A stretch of 22,834 bases of DNA from CPC320 sp002684375 (GCA_965662545.1 CBFIHZ010000047.1:1-22834); one strand, 5' to 3'; counted from the stretch's first letter, positions 14,005-22,626 are shown. Numbers and translations: made by a program. The notes: generated from the sequence alone by a model not told the origin.

Positions 14005-14954
14005 TGCAGTTCTACCTTTCTTGTGCCGATAAAATCGCGTCTTTCCCACGCATCAACAATTCGTTCGCAACTGGTCTTAACGCTGTCCATTCTTGGCACT
14101 TTGTCATGGGTGATATCACCGGTGTCTTCGGCGAGGGTCACAAAATCTTGCATGATCTTTTCAAACATGCCGTTGCGTTCAGTGTTGAAATTGTGGTCTT
14201 GCACGCCCTTTGCGGTGGCAACAGTTGCCGTGTTGGTCACAAAATCAAACGTGATATTTTGCGCATCCCCGGTCAGGCTGCCGCCGCGTTTTAACACGGG
14301 CGATAGATAATCCATCGACACGGTGCCCGTCGTACCCGCGTCACTGACCAGCGCCAGCGTTGAGGCGATATCAACCCCTGGAAAGGCCGAATGCCCAATG
14401 GATGTGACGTCCCTGAGGGTTAGATCGGGGCAGATCAACCCTATCAGGTCGATTTCGTGGCAGAGGTCCAATAACACGCCGCCACCCTGCGCCCGCGCTG
14501 CGTAACTTTCTGCAAACTGCCAGTTTTCGCGCCATTGCCGCACGTCATGCCCAATCTCGAGGTGCAGCCGGAAAAATCTCTGCCCGGTAAAGCTGACCAG
14601 AAAGTCGGTCAAAGGATGATAGCGCAACATAAAGCCGACCATAGAGCGTTTTTGTAAATCAGCATTAATGCTGTAGATTTTGTCAAAATCAGCGCGGGTA
14701 AAAGCCAGTGGTTTTTCGATATACATCGGGGCACGGTGTGCGGCGCAGATCGCCACTAACTCGGCACGAATATCCGTGGCTGTCGCAATGATTACCGCAG
14801 CATTCCCGGTGCGGCTGGCCAGTTTTTGGGTGATGCCCTGAGCGCCAAAACGCCGCCAAGACAACAGTTCTGCTGATTTGCCCATCGTTTTCAGGTTGGC
14901 AAAATGTCGCCGTCCGATAGAACCGCTGCCAACCACAAAATATGTAAATGCCAT
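14001..14954 (-). CDS. Gfo/Idh/MocA-family oxidoreductase
   Basis: A 317-residue NAD(P)-dependent sugar oxidoreductase; ATG 14954 is preceded by GAGGTCAG. The N-terminal Rossmann fold has VVGSGSIGRRH (7-17), and the EKP signature with the catalytic Lys is E80-K81-P82 in MYIEKPLAF. The C-domain contains GGGVLLDLCHEIDLIG, the usual D-x-x-x-H substrate-site helix. It is the first gene of a tightly coupled minus-strand operon with the CMP-sugar synthetase (4-base overlap) and the PtmA-like SDR, which resembles the PtmF-PtmB-PtmA set of Campylobacter. The substrate is not known; a hexosamine or nonulosonate derivative is the natural guess. The leftward promoter should lie in 14955-15100. Confidence 0.88.
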   Translation of the reverse strand: MAFTYFVVGSGSIGRRHFANLKTMGKSAELLSWRRFGAQGITQKLASRTGNAAVIIATATDIRAELVAICAAHRAPMYIEKPLAFTRADFDKIYSINADLQKRSMVGFMLRYHPLTDFLVSFTGQRFFRLHLEIGHDVRQWRENWQFAESYAARAQGGGVLLDLCHEIDLIGLICPDLTLRDVTSIGHSAFPGVDIASTLALVSDAGTTGTVSMDYLSPVLKRGGSLTGDAQNITFDFVTNTATVATAKGVQDHNFNTERNGMFEKIMQDFVTLAEDTGDITHDKVPRMDSVKTSCERIVDAWERRDFIGTRKVELQ

Positions 14955-15427
14955 CGTGCTGACCTCGAATATGCCACGTCAAACCCTATCTTAGTTGGAC
15001 GATTAAGCGCCGCGCTGTTTTCGACTTTAATACGCGCAATGAATGGCGGACGCCACTGCCTTATCCATGTTTGGGACACAACTGTTATATAACTGGCAGA
15101 TTCCGTGCGCTCTTGGGTGGGGGTTGTGGACAGAATAGATTTATCGCGACCCTGAGAGGCTTTAGAATCTTGCAATGCTGTCTATCACACGGGCGCCTGA
15201 AACCAGCAGTGCCGCAGCTTGTAAGCGATGGGAGGCGAGACCAGTGAAGATTAAACTGGCTATAGCACACGACAAAATGGGTGGCTTACACACAGTGCAA
15301 GGTTATGCTTGGATTTTGTGTCAAACTGCCTTGGGGGGGGTATGAGGCTTCAGCTAGTGAAAAGCCCCAAGCCCTTTCACGGCCTCCAAAGGCCTTTGGT
15401 ACAGGGATGATCCGTCGCAATATTGAT

Positions 15428-15473
15428 TATTTCGGCCGTTCAGGACATGCTTGAGCCGGCCGCAACCGAAATA
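15428..15473. repeat. Inverted repeat upstream of rml operon
   Basis: TATTTCGG at 15428-15435 is repeated in reverse complement as CCGAAATA at 15466-15473, and GGCCG palindromes lie within the interval. It is followed by AT-rich DNA with a possible promoter. It may be a regulator site or a folded leader; there is no T-run directly after it. Confidence 0.35.
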
Positions 15474-15499
15474 TGTTAACTATTTTTCAGATAATTAGC

Positions 15500-15529
15500 T
15501 TGGATACTGCATTAAGGTTTTTTTAAATA
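15500..15529 (+). promoter_or_regulatory. Possible sigma-70-type promoter for rmlCBDA
   Basis: TTGGAT at 15500-15505 and TAAATA at 15524-15529 with an 18-base spacer, about 165 bases before rmlC. Match to consensus is moderate and chance is likely in such AT-rich sequence. Confidence 0.3.
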
Positions 15530-15694
15530 AGGGGTTGTTCGTATGGCCTTCAGACGAGTGCTTCGGATACGCTGAGCGCACTCCCTGCGAAAACTGCAAT
15601 GCAATTTAAAGAATGTACCGACGGACCATTGCTTTTGACGTTTGATTTTTAAATCGGTATGACAAAGGTAATTTGAGTGTGGGTCAGGATATTA

Positions 15695-16243
15695 ATGATG
15701 GACAGTTGTAGAGTAATCACGCCCCGCAAATTCATCGACGACCGCGGTTTTTTTTGTGAAACTTGGAACAGACTGACGCTTGAGGCCGAAGGGATCGACG
15801 TTGATTTTGTCCAAGATAACCTGTCGCTGTCGCTTGATATTGGCACGGTGCGTGGTCTGCATTGTCAAATGCCCCCGCACGCACAGGCCAAATTGGTGCG
15901 CTGTTCGCGGGGGCGTCTTTTTGATGTTGCAGTTGATATTCGCATGGGCAGCCCCCGATTTGGCCAATGGATTGCCGAAGAACTAAGCGCTGAAAATGGT
16001 AAGCAATTGTTTATACCAGCTGGATTTTTGCATGGGTTTATCACCCTCGAGGCGAACACAGAAATTATGTACAAATGTTCGGATTACTATGCCCCGGACT
16101 GTGATGTTTCTGTGCGCTTTGATGATCCTGATATCGCCATTGATTGGCCGATTGAGACGGTGCGGGCAATCCTGTCGGACAAGGATGATGCGGCGCTGCG
16201 TTTCGCCGATTTCCAAAGTCCCTTTGTGTATGAGGCCCCTTAA
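15695..16243 (+). CDS. rmlC: dTDP-4-dehydrorhamnose 3,5-epimerase
   Basis: Third step of dTDP-L-rhamnose synthesis: double epimerisation of dTDP-4-keto-6-deoxyglucose at C3 and C5. From ATG 15695 it is 182 residues, the usual RmlC length. GGTCAGGAT lies 5-6 bases upstream; GTG 15677 and ATG 15698 are alternative starts. The cupin core carries DDRGFFCETW (15-24), VRGLH56 with the catalytic His, and FIPAGFLHGF (107-116). SDYY with the catalytic Tyr lies at about 131-132, and a late Asp stands in FDDPDIAIDWP. It is first in the rmlC-B-D-A operon and its TAA abuts the ATG of rmlB with no spacing. Confidence 0.93.
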   Translation: MMDSCRVITPRKFIDDRGFFCETWNRLTLEAEGIDVDFVQDNLSLSLDIGTVRGLHCQMPPHAQAKLVRCSRGRLFDVAVDIRMGSPRFGQWIAEELSAENGKQLFIPAGFLHGFITLEANTEIMYKCSDYYAPDCDVSVRFDDPDIAIDWPIETVRAILSDKDDAALRFADFQSPFVYEAP

Positions 16244-17284
16244 ATGAAATTGTTAGTCACTGGTGGTGCAGGGTTTATCGGCTCTGCCGTTGTGCGTTTG
16301 GCCATTGCCCAAGGTCATCAGGTTGTGGTTTTGGATGCGCTGACTTATGCGGCCTGCCTCGATAACCTAGCACCGGTATCAGACAGTGATAAGTACCGCT
16401 TTGTTGAGGGTGATATTTGCGACAGAGCGCTGCTGGACCAAGTGTTGGGCGACCACAGGCCTGAGGCGGTGATGCATTTGGCCGCCGAAAGCCATGTCGA
16501 CCGCTCGATTGATGGGCCGGGTGCCTTTATCGAAACAAACATTACCGGCACCTATACGCTTCTAGAAGCGGCACGGTGTTATTGGCGCGACAGTGGCAAA
16601 CCCGACAGTTTCCGATTTCACCATATTTCCACTGACGAGGTATTTGGCAGCCTTGGAAAGACGGGGCATTTCACCGAAGAAACTCCTTATGCGCCTAACA
16701 GCCCTTATGCGGCTTCAAAAGCCTCCAGTGATCATCTGGTTCGGGCGTGGCATGAAACTTACGGGTTGCCGGTGGTGCTGAGTAACTGCTCAAATAATTA
16801 CGGTCCCTATCATTTCCCTGAAAAACTGATTCCGGTGATAATTATTAATGCGTTGGCAGGGAAACCATTGCCGATTTATGGCAACGGCGAGAATGTCCGC
16901 GATTGGTTATACGTGGAAGATCATGCAAACGCACTGTTGACTGTTTTGTCCAAGGGTACAATCGGCAGCAGTTATAATATTGGCGGGGAAAACGAAGCGA
17001 CAAACATTGATATTGTCCGTGAAATTTGCGCCATACTTGATCGGCTGCGCCCGGCTGCGCGGCCTTATTTCGAATTGGTGAACTTTGTGGCAGATCGTCC
17101 CGGACATGATCTGCGCTATGCGATTGATCCGACGCGTATTCGAACGGAACTGGGGTGGCGACCCGCAGTGACCTTGACACAGGGATTGGAAAAAACAGTG
17201 CACTGGTATTTGGACAACGAAGACTGGTGGCAGGCGTTGCAAAACAGATCCGGCGTAGGCAATCGGCTCGGGGGCGCTGTATGA
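16244..17284 (+). CDS. rmlB: dTDP-glucose 4,6-dehydratase
   Basis: Second step of dTDP-L-rhamnose synthesis: dTDP-glucose is converted to dTDP-4-keto-6-deoxyglucose with a bound NAD. 346 residues, an extended SDR. NAD-binding TGGAGFIG (6-13), the dehydratase triad T130-D131-E132 in HISTDEVFG, and YAASK with Y155 and K159 are present, as are the family segments LAAESHVDRSIDGP and NNYGPYHFPEKLIP. ATG directly follows the rmlC stop, with GAGG inside the rmlC tail as ribosome site; the last codon overlaps rmlD (ATGA). Confidence 0.95.
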   Translation: MKLLVTGGAGFIGSAVVRLAIAQGHQVVVLDALTYAACLDNLAPVSDSDKYRFVEGDICDRALLDQVLGDHRPEAVMHLAAESHVDRSIDGPGAFIETNITGTYTLLEAARCYWRDSGKPDSFRFHHISTDEVFGSLGKTGHFTEETPYAPNSPYAASKASSDHLVRAWHETYGLPVVLSNCSNNYGPYHFPEKLIPVIIINALAGKPLPIYGNGENVRDWLYVEDHANALLTVLSKGTIGSSYNIGGENEATNIDIVREICAILDRLRPAARPYFELVNFVADRPGHDLRYAIDPTRIRTELGWRPAVTLTQGLEKTVHWYLDNEDWWQALQNRSGVGNRLGGAV

Positions 17285-18129
17285 CGGTTCTGGTGTTTGG
17301 CAAAACCGGTCAGGTGGCGCGGGAACTGGCGCAGTATAGTGATGTCAGGTGTCTGGATCGGGCTGACGCAGATTTATCGCAGCCGCTGCATTGTGGCAAC
17401 ATGATCCGACGCCTTCAGCCCGAGGTGGTGATCAATGCCGCTGCCTTCACCGGAGTGGATGAGGCCGAACAAGACGAAGCACTGGCCACGGTGATCAATG
17501 GTGATGCGCCCGCGGCGATGGCTGTGGCCTGTGCCGAAATGGCGGTGCCGTTTGTACATATTTCTACTGATTACGTCTTTGATGGTACTGGCAGCACTGC
17601 CTTTGCGCCTGATCATGAAACCTGTCCGCTGGGCGCGTATGGGCGCAGCAAACAGGTGGGTGAACGGGGGGTTGTCGCAGCGGGCGGGAAATATGCGATT
17701 CTGCGCACGTCATGGGTTTATTCCCGCCATGGGAAGAACTTTCTAAAAACGATGCTGCGTTTGTCTGAGACCCGGGATCAGCTTGGCATCGTCAATGATC
17801 AAATTGGTGGACCAACACCAGCCGCGGCGATTGCGGCGGCGTGCTATGCCATAGCAGGGGGGTTGTTATCTGGATCAGGCGGGGCGGGTATTTATCATTT
17901 TTCCGGTATGCCCGAGGTCAGTTGGGCCGATTTTGCAGCGGAAATATTTGCCCAGAGTGGCCGGCAGGTGACAATCACTGAAATCCTGACACAAGATTAC
18001 CCAACCCCGGCAAAACGGCCTTTGAATTCGAGATTGAACTGTGACAGCCTGAAAGAGCAGTTTGGCATACTACGGCCAGACTGGCGGACAGGGCTGGAGC
18101 AGCTTTGCAAAGATATAGAAGTGAATTGA
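17281..18129 (+). CDS. rmlD: dTDP-4-dehydrorhamnose reductase
   Basis: Last step: reduces dTDP-4-keto-L-rhamnose to dTDP-L-rhamnose with NAD(P)H. 282 residues from ATG 17281, which overlaps the rmlB TGA by 4 bases; longer upstream starts fall inside rmlB. Rossmann motif GKTGQ (7-11), NAAAFTGVDEAE (52-63), STDYVFDG (95-102) and the catalytic Y120-GRSK124 are visible. The C-terminal PTPAAAIA and RPLNSRLNC blocks match the family substrate domain. Confidence 0.94.
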   Translation: MTVLVFGKTGQVARELAQYSDVRCLDRADADLSQPLHCGNMIRRLQPEVVINAAAFTGVDEAEQDEALATVINGDAPAAMAVACAEMAVPFVHISTDYVFDGTGSTAFAPDHETCPLGAYGRSKQVGERGVVAAGGKYAILRTSWVYSRHGKNFLKTMLRLSETRDQLGIVNDQIGGPTPAAAIAAACYAIAGGLLSGSGGAGIYHFSGMPEVSWADFAAEIFAQSGRQVTITEILTQDYPTPAKRPLNSRLNCDSLKEQFGILRPDWRTGLEQLCKDIEVN

Positions 18130-18132
18130 AAC

Positions 18133-19002
18133 ATGAAACATCGTAAAGGTATCATTCTGGCCGGTGGGTCCGGCACGCGGCTTTATCCGGTTACCTTGGC
18201 GGTGTCCAAACAGCTTTTACCAGTTTATGATAAGCCGATGATCTATTACCCTTTGTCGGTGTTGATGTTGAACGGTATCCGCGAAATTGCGATTATCACC
18301 ACGCCCACTGATCAGGCACAATTTGAGCGTCTGCTGGGGGATGGAAGCCAGTGGGGCGTTGCGTTTACCTATATTGTGCAGTCCGCGCCGAACGGTCTGG
18401 CCGAAGCCTATATTCTGGCCGATACCTTTCTTGATGGGCATCCATCGGCTTTGATTCTGGGTGACAATATTTTCTATGGAGACGGGCTGCCCGAATTGTT
18501 GGCGGCGGCTGATAGCAATTCCGCGGGCGGCACTGTCTTTGGGTACCGTGTCTCTGACCCTGAACGATATGGCGTGGTCGGTTTTGATGAGGCCGGTCAG
18601 GCCAACAGCTTGATCGAAAAACCTAAAAATCCCATATCAAATTATGCGGTGACGGGTTTGTATTTTCTCGATAGCCGGGCCCCGGCCCGTGCCAAGACGA
18701 TCAGGCCTTCGGCGCGTGGGGAAATTGAAATTACCGCCCTGCTTGAGATATATCTTGCGGAAGGGTCTTTGACGGTCGAAAAGCTGGGCCGTGGCTATGC
18801 TTGGCTTGACACTGGCACGCATGGCAGTTTGTTGGATGCAGGCAATTTTGTCCGCACCTTGCAAGAACGGCAGGGGCTTTTAGTAGGCAGCCCGGATGAA
18901 ATTGCTTTTGAAAACAGATGGATTTCCCGCGCTGCTGTAAAAGAAATCAGTAAAAAATTTGGTAAGAACCAATATGGTAAATATTTTTTATCAAAGATTT
19001 AA
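18133..19002 (+). CDS. rmlA: Glucose-1-phosphate thymidylyltransferase
   Basis: First step of the pathway: dTTP and glucose-1-phosphate give dTDP-glucose. 289 residues, the normal length. Nucleotidyltransferase signature GGSGTRLYP (11-19) with K26 in VSKQLLPVYDKPMIYYP, then LILGDNIFYG (metal-binding Asp), EKPKNPISNYAVTGLYF, and AWLDTGTHGSLLDA. It starts 3 bases after rmlD with a weak ribosome site and completes the four-gene operon. No clear intrinsic terminator follows, so reading into pgsA is possible. Confidence 0.95.
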   Translation: MKHRKGIILAGGSGTRLYPVTLAVSKQLLPVYDKPMIYYPLSVLMLNGIREIAIITTPTDQAQFERLLGDGSQWGVAFTYIVQSAPNGLAEAYILADTFLDGHPSALILGDNIFYGDGLPELLAAADSNSAGGTVFGYRVSDPERYGVVGFDEAGQANSLIEKPKNPISNYAVTGLYFLDSRAPARAKTIRPSARGEIEITALLEIYLAEGSLTVEKLGRGYAWLDTGTHGSLLDAGNFVRTLQERQGLLVGSPDEIAFENRWISRAAVKEISKKFGKNQYGKYFLSKI

Positions 19003-19121
19003 TCGGGTACTGGATACTGGGCCGATCTATAAATAAGCGGTTTTATGTGTCCGATGGCACGGATTGCGATAATAATCACCTTGTGGGTTTTCCTTGGCCT
19101 CTTTCCACGATAGTGAGACGT

Positions 19122-19790
19122 ATGAATTGGACACTGCCGAATATTTTGACCGTTTTGCGATTGCTAGCCGCCCCAGGTGTGGCGATCATGTTTTTGTACT
19201 TCACGCGACCTTACGCTGATTGGTTTGCTTTGTTGTTGTTTATCGGCGCCTCAATAACCGATTATTTCGATGGCCATCTGGCGCGAAACTGGAAGCAAGA
19301 GACAAAATTTGGGACGATGCTGGACCCGATTGCTGACAAAGCTATGGTGATGATCGCGCTTATGGTAATTATGGGCTACTCCTCGATGTCGCCTGGATTG
19401 GTTTTGCCGGCCACGATGATTCTGTTTCGAGAGATTTTTGTCGCGGGTCTGCGTGAGTTTCTTGGCAAGGGCGCCGCAAGCTTGAAAGTCACTGACCTGG
19501 CGAAATGGAAAACCATGGCGCAGATGGTGGCGATCGCAACACTGTTTTCGCAAGGGGTGTTCGAGCATTACCTCGCGATGTCAGCGCTGGGTTTAGAGGA
19601 TGCGGTGGTGCAGGCTGTGTTGTCTGGGGCGGAGAGTGATGCATTGGGCCTGCGATGGAAACATGAGGCGATGATTTGGTCGGGTCAGATCGGGCTGTGG
19701 CTTTTATGGGTGGCGGCGGGGCTGACGCTCTATACGGGACTGGATTATTTTATTAAAGCATTGCCGTTCTTGCGGGAGGATGATGAGTGA
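19122..19790 (+). CDS. pgsA: CDP-diacylglycerol--glycerol-3-phosphate phosphatidyltransferase
   Basis: Makes phosphatidylglycerol phosphate, the committed step to phosphatidylglycerol, in the inner membrane. 222 residues from ATG 19122, whose MNWTLPNILTVLR is the usual PgsA start; the frame is open upstream to 19047 but that part is not PgsA-like. The CDP-alcohol phosphotransferase motif is complete: D47-YF-D50-G51-HL-A54-R55, then G64-TML-D68-PIA-D72. Several membrane helices are evident (about 15-28, 33-47, 75-105, and near the C-terminus). Overlaps moaD by 4 bases. In many Alphaproteobacteria uvrC precedes this block; here the rml operon does. Confidence 0.94.
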   Translation: MNWTLPNILTVLRLLAAPGVAIMFLYFTRPYADWFALLLFIGASITDYFDGHLARNWKQETKFGTMLDPIADKAMVMIALMVIMGYSSMSPGLVLPATMILFREIFVAGLREFLGKGAASLKVTDLAKWKTMAQMVAIATLFSQGVFEHYLAMSALGLEDAVVQAVLSGAESDALGLRWKHEAMIWSGQIGLWLLWVAAGLTLYTGLDYFIKALPFLREDDE

Positions 19791-20032
19791 AAATCTTGTA
19801 TTTTGCTTGGGTGCGTGAGCGTATTGGTCTTCCGAGTGAAGAGCTGGAAAACCGGTCTGGAACTGTGCATGATTTAATCGGGGAGCTGCGCGCCCGCGAA
19901 GAGCGCTATGAGGCGGCTTTTGCTGATTTGAGCGCCCTGCGGGTTGCGGTTGATCAACAGCTGACCGATTTTGATGCGTCGGTTGAGGGTGCTTCGGAAG
20001 TGGCATTCTTTCCCCCGATGACAGGTGGCTAG
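19787..20032 (+). CDS. moaD: Molybdopterin synthase sulfur carrier subunit
   Basis: An 81-residue ubiquitin-like protein whose C-terminal Gly-Gly (FFPPMTGG) carries the thiocarboxylate used to put sulfur into precursor Z during molybdopterin synthesis. The N-terminal strand KILYFAWVRERIG and the inner VAVDQQLTDFD match the family. Start GTG overlaps the pgsA stop (GTGA). It pairs with the adjacent moaE as the two subunits of the synthase. Confidence 0.93.
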   Translation: MKILYFAWVRERIGLPSEELENRSGTVHDLIGELRAREERYEAAFADLSALRVAVDQQLTDFDASVEGASEVAFFPPMTGG

Positions 20033-20476
20033 ATGCATATTTCGGTTCAGCAAGCGACTTTCGATCTGGGTGCGCAGGTCAATGATTTCACCAGCGCCCA
20101 AGACGCCAGCGGCGCCGTTGTGACCTTTACGGGTATCGTGCGCGACCTGCCTCAGGGTGGATTGCAGCATATGTTAATCGAACATTATCCCGGGATGACT
20201 GAAAAGGCTCTGACCGAGATAGCCCAACAAGCCCGCACGCGGTGGTCGCTTGAGGATGTTTTGGTGATCCACCGTTATGGTATGTTGAAACCGGGCGAGC
20301 CTATCATGATGGTTTCGACAGCTTCAGCGCATCGTAAAAATGCTTTTGAGGCTGCGGACTTTTTGATGGATTATTTAAAGTCCCGGGCACCGTTTTGGAA
20401 AAAAGAAGTCACCCACGCCGGGGCCGATTGGGTCGACGCGAAAGACGCGGATGAACAAGCACTAAATCGCTGGTGA
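20033..20476 (+). CDS. moaE: Molybdopterin synthase catalytic subunit
   Basis: The large subunit that binds precursor Z and receives sulfur from MoaD; 147 residues. Conserved blocks are GAVVTFTGIVRD (27-38), IEHYPGM (49-55), VIHRYGMLKPGEPIMMV (78-94) and AHRKNAFEA (99-107). The catalytic lysines are K116 and K123 in YLKSRAPFWKKE, at the same 7-residue spacing as in E. coli MoaE. ATG 20033 follows the moaD stop with no gap. Confidence 0.94.
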   Translation: MHISVQQATFDLGAQVNDFTSAQDASGAVVTFTGIVRDLPQGGLQHMLIEHYPGMTEKALTEIAQQARTRWSLEDVLVIHRYGMLKPGEPIMMVSTASAHRKNAFEAADFLMDYLKSRAPFWKKEVTHAGADWVDAKDADEQALNRW

Positions 20477-21462
20477 AGCTCGATAGCGCAGTTTGCGGCC
20501 ACAAGCCGGATGAATTTTCTTAGGGTGTCAATTCGGCCCTCATTATAAGGATCAGATCGTGTGTTTTGATAAGCACCCAACGGCCGATCATGTTATGGAA
20601 ATCTAGGGGCTTTTTTGCAGATGGCTTCCCAGCCGGTCTATTTGCCCCGTTGCTGCCAAAGGCCTTTGTCCAATAGTTTCTGGCTGTTTTGGCTCGGAAA
20701 TGGCAATGGCGTTTTTGTGGTGAAAAGTCTGGCTTCGATAAATCAGAACCAGAGTGAATATCTGATGTAGACATATATCTGTCAGTCTTACATGCCAGGT
20801 GACTGTTGGAAATCCTGCTCCCTAGGCGGGTAGGGGCTTGATTTAAAACACTTTCACTAGGGATTAAGTGAACGTGCCGTCTGCGATATGATGATTTGAA
20901 CGGCTGCCCATTCTTTCGGTTTGTGTTTGGATGAGGCCCAAAGCCCCCCAGTGGATCTTGTGGTTTAGATCAGACCAGATATGGTTGTTAACATAGTGAT
21001 GGGCATGTTTGTTTTGTGAAAACAGCGGGCCTGGTAACAGCGTTTTGTAAGCTGTTTTAGAAAATATTATCTTTAAGGCAGTTTGGTCTTTTCATCAAAG
21101 CGCAGATCAATGCTCTTGTTTTTCTGGAACTTGGTCATGCGATTGTTTCGGTATCTTGCGGCCAATAGCTGCGATCTCCGTCATTGTTTGACTGGCATTA
21201 TTCAGGGGCAGACAAAGAGCCAAAAGACGGGTGTGCTGGTTTTATTGGCCAACAAGCTATGGCCTTTTCACTGGGTTTAAATATTTTTGGGTTTATTTTA
21301 CTCTTTATATCGCGGAAGAGTATTGGCCGACTTAAAGTGGGACTTAAATGAGGCAAGTTCCCAATGATAAGACGCCGCAGCGTCGCGCCACACAGCTGTG
21401 ACGCAATGTTTTGTTACAACAGCGACAATTGACAACGGCAGAAAAAAGGCTCGCAATTCCGG
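20477..21462. other. Long intergenic region after moaE
   Basis: Nearly 1 kb without a supported gene. Frames on both strands (minus 20520-20774, plus 21083-21280) lack ribosome sites and recognisable sequence, and the minus frame 20371-20580 is antisense to moaE. A 10-base inverted repeat lies at 20849-20876 and a perfect 10-base palindrome CACAGCTGTG at 21391-21400. The stretch may contain decayed genes. Confidence 0.5.
20849..20876. repeat. 10-base inverted repeat with 8-base loop
   Basis: CACTTTCACT, eight bases, AGTGAACGTG; the arms pair with one mismatch. On the minus strand the hairpin is followed by TTTTAAAT, so it could be a weak terminator for leftward transcription, or an operator-like dyad. 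Confidence 0.4.
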
Positions 21463-21732
21463 CTACCGGACAGCGGCGACGCTACCCCTGAAGTCGTGGG
21501 CGAACCTAGGGCTGATCAAAAGCGAGCTGACAAAAATGGCTGCGTTGAGTGCCTGATCAAACTCTTCGGACGGTTCTTTTTGTTTTGCATTAATCTCCAC
21601 GACCACGCCAAGTTTTTGCGCTTTATCCGGCCGCTGTTTTCCGGTGCGCGCGATTTCCCAACGTTCTTTAGAGGCTGAAAATGGCTTTTGGGCAACCCAG
21701 TGCCGCGAGGGTATCTGATTAGGAATTTGCAT
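21463..21732 (-). CDS. Small hypothetical protein
   Basis: An 89-residue frame starting MQIPNQIPSRHWVAQKPFSA, with a GAAAGGCG ribosome site about 8 bases before the ATG. The first 65 residues are charged and hydrophilic (KERWEIARTGKQRPDKAQKL) and codon use is ordinary; the last 20 (LLISPRFAHDFRGSVAAVR) are less protein-like. No motif, signal peptide or membrane segment is recognised. The plus strand across the same DNA also contains a shorter frame without a ribosome site. Confidence 0.4.
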   Translation of the reverse strand: MQIPNQIPSRHWVAQKPFSASKERWEIARTGKQRPDKAQKLGVVVEINAKQKEPSEEFDQALNAAIFVSSLLISPRFAHDFRGSVAAVR

Positions 21733-21942
21733 GTCTGACGCCTTTCATTCGCCGGTTTGTTACTTAAAATAACGACAAGACTTCCCTAATATTTAAAAAG
21801 GGGTGTTGCACCATTACGGCTTGAGGCCCGCAATCAGTTGGTTTCGCTGCCGTAATACTGCTTGCGCGCACTGCCAGACGGGGCGGGGAGATTTCCGTCA
21901 AAAGCTCTTTAATTTTATTATGAAACAGCGATATTGAACCCT

Positions 21943-22626
21943 ATGTGCGGGCGTATGTCGATAACACAGCCTTTGGAGGCGATGGCGCGATTGTTTGACG
22001 CCACTCCGGCAAATGATTTGCCCGTGGTGCCGAATTATAATGTTTGCCCTACTGTCAATATTCACACGGTGGTATCTGCTCAGGGTACGCGTCATCTTAA
22101 AGCGATGCGTTGGGGGTTTGTGCCGCATTGGTATCAGACGATGACAGACGGTCCTTTGCTGATCAATGCGCGATCAGAAACGCTTGCCGAGAAACCGGCT
22201 TTTCGAGAAGCCTGCAGGCAGAGACGCTGTTTGATACCCGCTGATGGATTTTATGAATGGAGCCGGACATCCCGCGATAAACCAATTCCCTATCGGGTCA
22301 CCAGATCAGATCGACAGCCCATGGTCATGGCTGGTATTTGGCAGGATTGGGAAAGCGCGGGGAACCGCATAACAACCTGCGCGATTGTAACCACAGATGC
22401 AAACGCAGCTATGGCTAAAATTCATCATAGACTGCCGGTTATTCTAGCCCCAGAGCACTGGCCGCTTTGGTTGGGCGAGGCTGGTATAGGCGCCGCAAAA
22501 GTCATGCAGCCTGTTGCAAGTGAAGTGCTGGATTTGCGCAGGGTCAGCGCTGCGGTCAATTCCAATCGTGCAAATGGACCAGAGCTTTGGCAACCTATTG
22601 GGGCGGGTGGTTGTCCGGAACACTGA
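21943..22626 (+). CDS. SRAP-family protein (YedK/HMCES-type)
   Basis: A 227-residue SOS-response-associated peptidase-domain protein. Family members form a covalent thiazolidine link with abasic sites in single-stranded DNA and shield them. Start set at ATG 21943 because the catalytic Cys must be residue 2 after Met removal (MCGRMSI); the TTG at 21934 would bury it. Other active-site elements are NARSE (N75, R77), GFYEW (E105) and HHRLPVIL (H161), all present, and WGFVPHW is the conserved DNA-binding loop. Length is typical of bacterial YedK. It stands alone, with non-coding DNA on both sides. Confidence 0.94.
   Translation: MCGRMSITQPLEAMARLFDATPANDLPVVPNYNVCPTVNIHTVVSAQGTRHLKAMRWGFVPHWYQTMTDGPLLINARSETLAEKPAFREACRQRRCLIPADGFYEWSRTSRDKPIPYRVTRSDRQPMVMAGIWQDWESAGNRITTCAIVTTDANAAMAKIHHRLPVILAPEHWPLWLGEAGIGAAKVMQPVASEVLDLRRVSAAVNSNRANGPELWQPIGAGGCPEH

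Larger units (their letters stand above)
14955..15694. other. Divergent intergenic region
   Basis: About 740 bases between the minus-strand oxidoreductase operon and rmlC. Short frames on both strands have no ribosome sites or recognisable products. It should hold promoters for both divergent operons. Visible items are a run of eight G at 15333-15340, an 8-base inverted repeat with a 30-base loop (15428-15473), and a possible promoter just after it (15500-15529). I find no RNA gene. Confidence 0.5.

Noticed and set aside
15085..15270. Minus-strand 61-codon frame between the divergent operons
   Set aside because: No ribosome site, odd composition, and no resemblance to any family.
20371..20580. 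Minus-strand frame with a transposase-like feel (EGRIDTLRKFIRLVAANCA)
   Set aside because: Half of it is antisense to moaE and no family motif or terminal repeat could be found.
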